Assembly: GCA_030612185.1 (NCBI GenBank)
Contig: JAUWOI010000149.1
Location: forward strand, 1-8,979
Reading direction: 5' to 3'
Length of the DNA: 8,979 bases
DNA from: Anaerolineae bacterium
GTDB taxonomy: Bacteria; Chloroflexota; Anaerolineae; B4-G1
The position numbers and the translations under genes are program-made. Below, piece by piece: positions 5,444-8,979 of the stretch (positions within the stretch are counted from its first letter, which is position 1; each line of letters opens with the position of its first letter). The notes under the pieces were generated by a model. It did not search any database, had not been told where the DNA came from, and worked only from the letters and a program-made list of their open reading frames with translations.

Positions 5444-7167
5444 TCCTTGCGTTTTACTTCTCCCGTCTCCCCTGGATGCACAGGCAATCTGACAGTGAAG
5501 ACCGTCCCTTGGCCTGGTTGGCTTGATACTTCAATTACTCCGCCGTGACGCTCGATGATTCCATAACTTATGGCCAGCCCCAGTCCAGTGCCGGTGGGCT
5601 TGGTCGTATAGAAAGGCTCAAACAGATTGGTGATTTGGTCCGGTGACATGCCCGGACCAGTGTCATGGAAACTTGCCAGCACCCACTCACCGTCCTCCGA
5701 AAGCATCGTCTCCAACCGCAGGTCGCCGCCCGATGGCAGGGCCTCAATGGCGTTGATGATGATGTTCAAGAACACCTGGGTGATCTGGTCAGAGACCACA
5801 GGCACGAAAGGCAAGTCAGAGATCATGTGGGTATACACGCGGACGCCGCCATGTTGTAGCCGCTTGTGAGCCAGGGCGAGCACGTTTTCCACGACGCTGT
5901 TGACGTCGGTAGGCACCACACCGCCGCGCGAGGGCCGATAGAAATCCAGCATGCGCTGCACGATCTCGATCAACCGTTGCACCTCGGCCTGGGCCATGTT
6001 CAGATACTGCAGGCGTTTATCGTCGCCAAGACTTTCGTGCAGGCTCAAGTGCAGACTGTTGTGAATCGCCTGGAGAGGATTGTTGATCTCGTGAGCAATG
6101 GAAGCGGCCAGCCGGCCGATGGCAGCCATCTTCTCCGCCTGCACAAGTTGTGCCTGGGAACGCTCCAACACCTCTGTGAAATCGGCCAACTCACTGTACA
6201 AATTGGCGTTATCCACTGCCACCGCAACCGAGGCCGCCATCGCCTGCAGTAGTTCCAGGTCTCGCTCGGTGAACACCCCACCCAGTTTGTTGATCACCTC
6301 AATGGCCCCGATCACTCGGTCGTGAATCTTCAACGGCACACAGAGGATGACGCGGGCGGTGAGTCCTGCCTTCTCGTCAATCTCGGCCAAGAAGTGAGGA
6401 TCACGCTCGACGTTGTTGACGAGTTGAGGCTCGCCAGACTGCACCACATAGCCCACGATGCCCTCGCCCGGCTGAACGGTCCGGCCAGCAATCCAGTCCT
6501 GCTTGGGCCCCAGCGTTTTGCAGAAGACCAACTCGCCTGTCTCCTCATCCATCAGCACCAACGAGCCAGCCTGGACCTGTAAGATTTCGCGGATACCCTG
6601 CATCGTCGCTTCCAGAACCTCATCCAGGTCCAGGCTAGAGGTGACCATACGGTTGATCTCGACGAGGGTCGCCAGTTCCCGATTGCGCTGGCGCAGGGTC
6701 CGTTCACTGCGGCGAATGCGCATGACAGCGTCAATCCGCGCCAGCAGTTCCTGAGGGTCGAAAGGTTTGGTGAGGTAATCGTCGGCTCCCATCCCCAGAC
6801 CCAGCGTCTTATCACTGACCGAATCGAGGGCCGTGGTCACAATGAATGCGGTATTGCAAAGCACAGGGTCGGCCTTGACCCGAGCGATCACCTCATAGCC
6901 GTCCATCTCCGGCATCATGATGTCCAGTAAAACCAGATCAATCTCGCGCCCTGCTGCCGCTTCCCGACGCAAAGTGTCCAGCGCTTTCCCGCCAGAAGAC
7001 GCCGCCAGCACCTGGCAACGCGTTAGTTTCAGCATATTTCGCATCAGCTCCAGCATCTCAACCTCGTCTTCGACGATCAAGATGCGAGGAGGAATCGGTT
7101 GTTGTACCTCGCTCATCATATCGCCATCACGTGTACACCAGCCCGAGGTTAGCCAATCGCCAATCAC
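5440..7167 (-). CDS. Soluble hybrid histidine kinase, REC-GAF-HisKA-HATPase
   Basis: This 575-residue sensor kinase has no transmembrane segment. In order it has a receiver domain (about 27-150; Glu33/Asp34, phospho-acceptor Asp82 in LVLLDIMMPEMDG, Lys134), a coiled linker (150-180), a GAF domain (about 170-322), and a HisKA helix with phospho-acceptor His359 in ASIAHEINNPLQ. The ATPase domain follows, with N box FLNIIINAIEAL (466-477), G1 DTGPGM (502-507), F box LFEPFYTTK and G2 GTGLGLAIS (526-534). All catalytic residues are present. The GAF domain is the probable input and the N-terminal receiver may modulate activity. The GTG at 7167 directly abuts the preceding gene's TGA, with AGGAG 12 nt away. 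ATGs at 7119 and 7116 are alternative starts that still keep the whole receiver. Its stop overlaps the first possible start of the response regulator gene, its likely partner. Confidence 0.95.
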   Translation of the reverse strand: MIGDWLTSGWCTRDGDMMSEVQQPIPPRILIVEDEVEMLELMRNMLKLTRCQVLAASSGGKALDTLRREAAAGREIDLVLLDIMMPEMDGYEVIARVKADPVLCNTAFIVTTALDSVSDKTLGLGMGADDYLTKPFDPQELLARIDAVMRIRRSERTLRQRNRELATLVEINRMVTSSLDLDEVLEATMQGIREILQVQAGSLVLMDEETGELVFCKTLGPKQDWIAGRTVQPGEGIVGYVVQSGEPQLVNNVERDPHFLAEIDEKAGLTARVILCVPLKIHDRVIGAIEVINKLGGVFTERDLELLQAMAASVAVAVDNANLYSELADFTEVLERSQAQLVQAEKMAAIGRLAASIAHEINNPLQAIHNSLHLSLHESLGDDKRLQYLNMAQAEVQRLIEIVQRMLDFYRPSRGGVVPTDVNSVVENVLALAHKRLQHGGVRVYTHMISDLPFVPVVSDQITQVFLNIIINAIEALPSGGDLRLETMLSEDGEWVLASFHDTGPGMSPDQITNLFEPFYTTKPTGTGLGLAISYGIIERHGGVIEVSSQPGQGTVFTVRLPVHPGETGEVKRKE

Positions 7168-8979
7168 TCACGGTGACATCTCCTGCAAGTCCAGTATCTC
7201 GATATTCCACAACTCACTCTGTGCCGTGGAATCCAGCGTGAAGTTCAGCACGCCCGGCCGGGCCAAAGCAACCCGCAGCCACATGAACAGCGGGATAGCG
7301 GGAAGTTCCTCGGAGAAGATGACCTGCGCCTGCTTGTGATACTCCTCGTACTGTTGGGTGCCGGGCAATGCCTGAAGCGCTGCCTGGCAGACCGCATCGT
7401 AGTCGGGATTGCTGTAGCCAGCAGGATTATCCCCGTACCAGCGCCCCTTGTCCGGGATCTCAGAAGACATGTAGTGTCCACACGAGGGGATCACGTCGAA
7501 CCACCACGTCGTTTCGGCCAGATCAAACTGCCGACCGAAGAGTGGCCCATCGGGCCCGTCGGCGAAGAACTCCCATTGGAACAGCACTTCCACGTGCACG
7601 CGGATACCACAGTCAGCCAGGTTGGCTTTGGCGATGCGGGCAGTCTGTTGCGTGACCGTGCTATCAGACGGGATCAACAACGTGATCTCGAACGGCGTAC
7701 CAGCACGAACGCTCCGCACGCTGTGAGCCTCGCGCACACCGTCCCCGTTCTCATCCAGCCACCCGACCTCCTCCAGCAGCACCCGGCCGGCCGCCGGATC
7801 ATAATCCCAGTGTACGAGGCGATCGCCCGCGTAAAGCGGATGCACGGGTGGCAAATAACTATCCGGCACCACGCTGTGGCCATAAGTGACTTCGTCTACG
7901 ATAGCCTGTCGGTCAATGCACTGGACGATAGCCTGTCGCACCCGCACGTCCCCAAAAAAGTCCGCTTGCCGGTAGTCAGACACCGGGGCAATGCCGAAGT
8001 CAATGTGCTCCCACCCATTGCTGGTCGCCGAAATCACCTCCAGCAGGCCATGCTGCTCAGCCTGCACCAGTAGCGGCATGAATGGCCTGAAGCCAGCATC
8101 TTGGGTGCTGACATCGCACTCGCCTGAGAGGATGCGGGCAACCATGTCTGACTCGCCGGAGGCGAACTTGAACACCACCTGATCCAGATACGGTAGCCCC
8201 TCGGCAGCGCGGAAATAGTGAGGGTTGGGGGAGAGGGTGATGTGATCCCCCGCTACCCACTCCTCGACGACGAACGGTCCCCAACCTAATGGACGTCGCC
8301 TGGTCTCATCGGCTTGCAGCAACTCAGCAGGAGAACGGTCCTCCAATTGATGGCGTGGCAAGGGAGCGAAGAAATTCAGGAAATAGGTGGGGCTAATGAA
8401 GCCGGGCAGCCCGACCCACTTTACGCGCCATCTATCCAGGGAGCGGTAACTGGCCGTGCGAGCAATCAGATAGTGGCTGCTGGGCGTAGCAGGGTCGGAA
8501 GCCATGTGGAAGGCAAAGGCCGAGTCGTCCGCCGTGAGGGGTTCGCCATCGGCCCAGGTAACGTCCTCCCGCAGCACAAAAGTGACCTCCATTCTCTCCA
8601 TCCACAGCGGCTCGCCCTCGAACTCGACCGCGCACTCATCGGCGTGGCAACCGGCCGGACGGACGCGCATCCCTTCTACCAGTTCCAAGGCCCCACCCTC
8701 GGCGTCAACCACCCGGTCGCCTTCTCGCACGCGCACGGTGCGCGTGACAGCATCCCCATCAGCGATGCTGGGCACTTTTTGCAGGATCACCGGCTGGTAG
8801 GCATAGTTCAGGTAATCAATGGGACCGTCGTAGAGTGCCTCCATCACGTGCCGCGTAGCCGCCAGGCGAGAGCCGCCATAGAGATACAATGTATCAGGCT
8901 CACCGGCCAGGCAGCTGGGGAGCACTTTCGGCTCCGATGGCAGGAGAGTAGATATCGGAGATCGGAAGCGCGTCGGGGA
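7168..8979 (-). CDS. ABC-transporter solute-binding protein, family 5 (peptide/oligopeptide type), 5' end missing
   Basis: This extracytoplasmic binding protein belongs to the SBP_bac_5 type (DppA/OppA-like), which captures peptides or other solutes for an ABC importer. Features are EPDTLYLYGG at the start of the fold, LREDVTWADGEPLTADD (the family's W-x-D-G-x-P-x-T/V-A-x-D motif), GPFVVEEWVAGDHITLSPNP, a YFRAAEGLPYLDQVVFK stretch, DVRVRQAIVQCIDRQAIV and PAIPLFMWLR near the end. DENGDGVRE resembles a calcium-binding DxNxDG loop. A GTG at 8925 exists but the frame stays open to 8979, and the fold begins at once. The real start and export signal therefore lie outside the window, unless the terminal bases are artefact. 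No permease or ATPase genes follow; instead a histidine kinase gene abuts the stop codon. Family is secure, ligand unknown. Confidence 0.93.
   Translation of the reverse strand, partial: SPTRFRSPISTLLPSEPKVLPSCLAGEPDTLYLYGGSRLAATRHVMEALYDGPIDYLNYAYQPVILQKVPSIADGDAVTRTVRVREGDRVVDAEGGALELVEGMRVRPAGCHADECAVEFEGEPLWMERMEVTFVLREDVTWADGEPLTADDSAFAFHMASDPATPSSHYLIARTASYRSLDRWRVKWVGLPGFISPTYFLNFFAPLPRHQLEDRSPAELLQADETRRRPLGWGPFVVEEWVAGDHITLSPNPHYFRAAEGLPYLDQVVFKFASGESDMVARILSGECDVSTQDAGFRPFMPLLVQAEQHGLLEVISATSNGWEHIDFGIAPVSDYRQADFFGDVRVRQAIVQCIDRQAIVDEVTYGHSVVPDSYLPPVHPLYAGDRLVHWDYDPAAGRVLLEEVGWLDENGDGVREAHSVRSVRAGTPFEITLLIPSDSTVTQQTARIAKANLADCGIRVHVEVLFQWEFFADGPDGPLFGRQFDLAETTWWFDVIPSCGHYMSSEIPDKGRWYGDNPAGYSNPDYDAVCQAALQALPGTQQYEEYHKQAQVIFSEELPAIPLFMWLRVALARPGVLNFTLDSTAQSELWNIEILDLQEMSP
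8959..8979. other. Adapter-like sequence at window edge, possible sequencing artefact
   Basis: AGATCGGAAG (8959-8968) exactly matches the first ten bases of the Illumina TruSeq adapter. After one mismatch, GCGTCG also matches the read-2 adapter continuation, and the remaining GGGA fits with a gap. The sequence stands at the extreme end of the window. If artefactual, the last codons of the solute-binding protein frame shown here are not genomic. Confidence 0.45.

Noticed and set aside
7336..8073. Plus-strand open frame of 245 codons
   Set aside because: It lies wholly antisense to the well-supported solute-binding protein, has no recognisable motif, and its composition reflects the opposite-strand codons.

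Overview
The window reads as bacterial chromosome, gene-dense, with every supported gene on the minus strand, so transcription runs from base 8979 towards base 1. Three things suggest Chloroflexota (tentative; no database search was possible): the style of the RpoB N-terminus, the hybrid REC-GAF histidine kinase beside a family-5 solute-binding protein, and the stand-alone protoglobin-like protein. GC content is moderate to high. Control signals are of the ordinary sigma-70 type.

Right part (8979 to 4610): an operon-like block. It holds a peptide/oligopeptide-type ABC solute-binding protein, cut by the window edge. Next comes a soluble hybrid kinase (REC-GAF-HisKA-HATPase) whose possible GTG start directly abuts the preceding TGA. 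It is followed by a response regulator (REC plus OmpR-type winged helix) whose first possible start overlaps the kinase stop as GTGA. The last ~21 bases at the right edge resemble a degraded Illumina adapter, so the extreme end may not be genomic.

Middle (4609 to 3751): just after the regulator gene lie three contiguous 11-bp direct repeats, the geometry used by OmpR/PhoB-family regulators. They are followed by a possible extended -10, a 16-bp tandem repeat and a 10-G homopolymer immediately before a small protoglobin-like gene. That protein has lost the proximal heme histidine (Leu95). The G tract is placed so that a one-base length change would fuse an upstream open frame to the globin. The gene ends at a clear intrinsic terminator. 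A working model (inference) is that the kinase and regulator control the heme-less globin sensor gene through the 11-bp array.

Left part (3690 to 1): tRNA-Glu(UUC) has its own promoter. It is followed by a stand-alone CinA C-terminal domain (NMN amidohydrolase type), a previously easy-to-miss 52-residue ORF overlapping the cinA stop, a tandem GNAT acetyltransferase, and the first 579 codons of rpoB. A near-perfect promoter (TTGACA-N16-TATAAT) for rpoB lies inside the last codons of the GNAT gene, and the GNAT stop codon is part of the -10 box. No rplJ/rplL genes precede rpoB. There is no gene-free stretch longer than 300 bases. The two longest gaps (3647-3838 and 4424-4609) hold the terminator and tRNA promoter, and the repeats and G tract, respectively. 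No insertion sequence, CRISPR array or prophage was seen.
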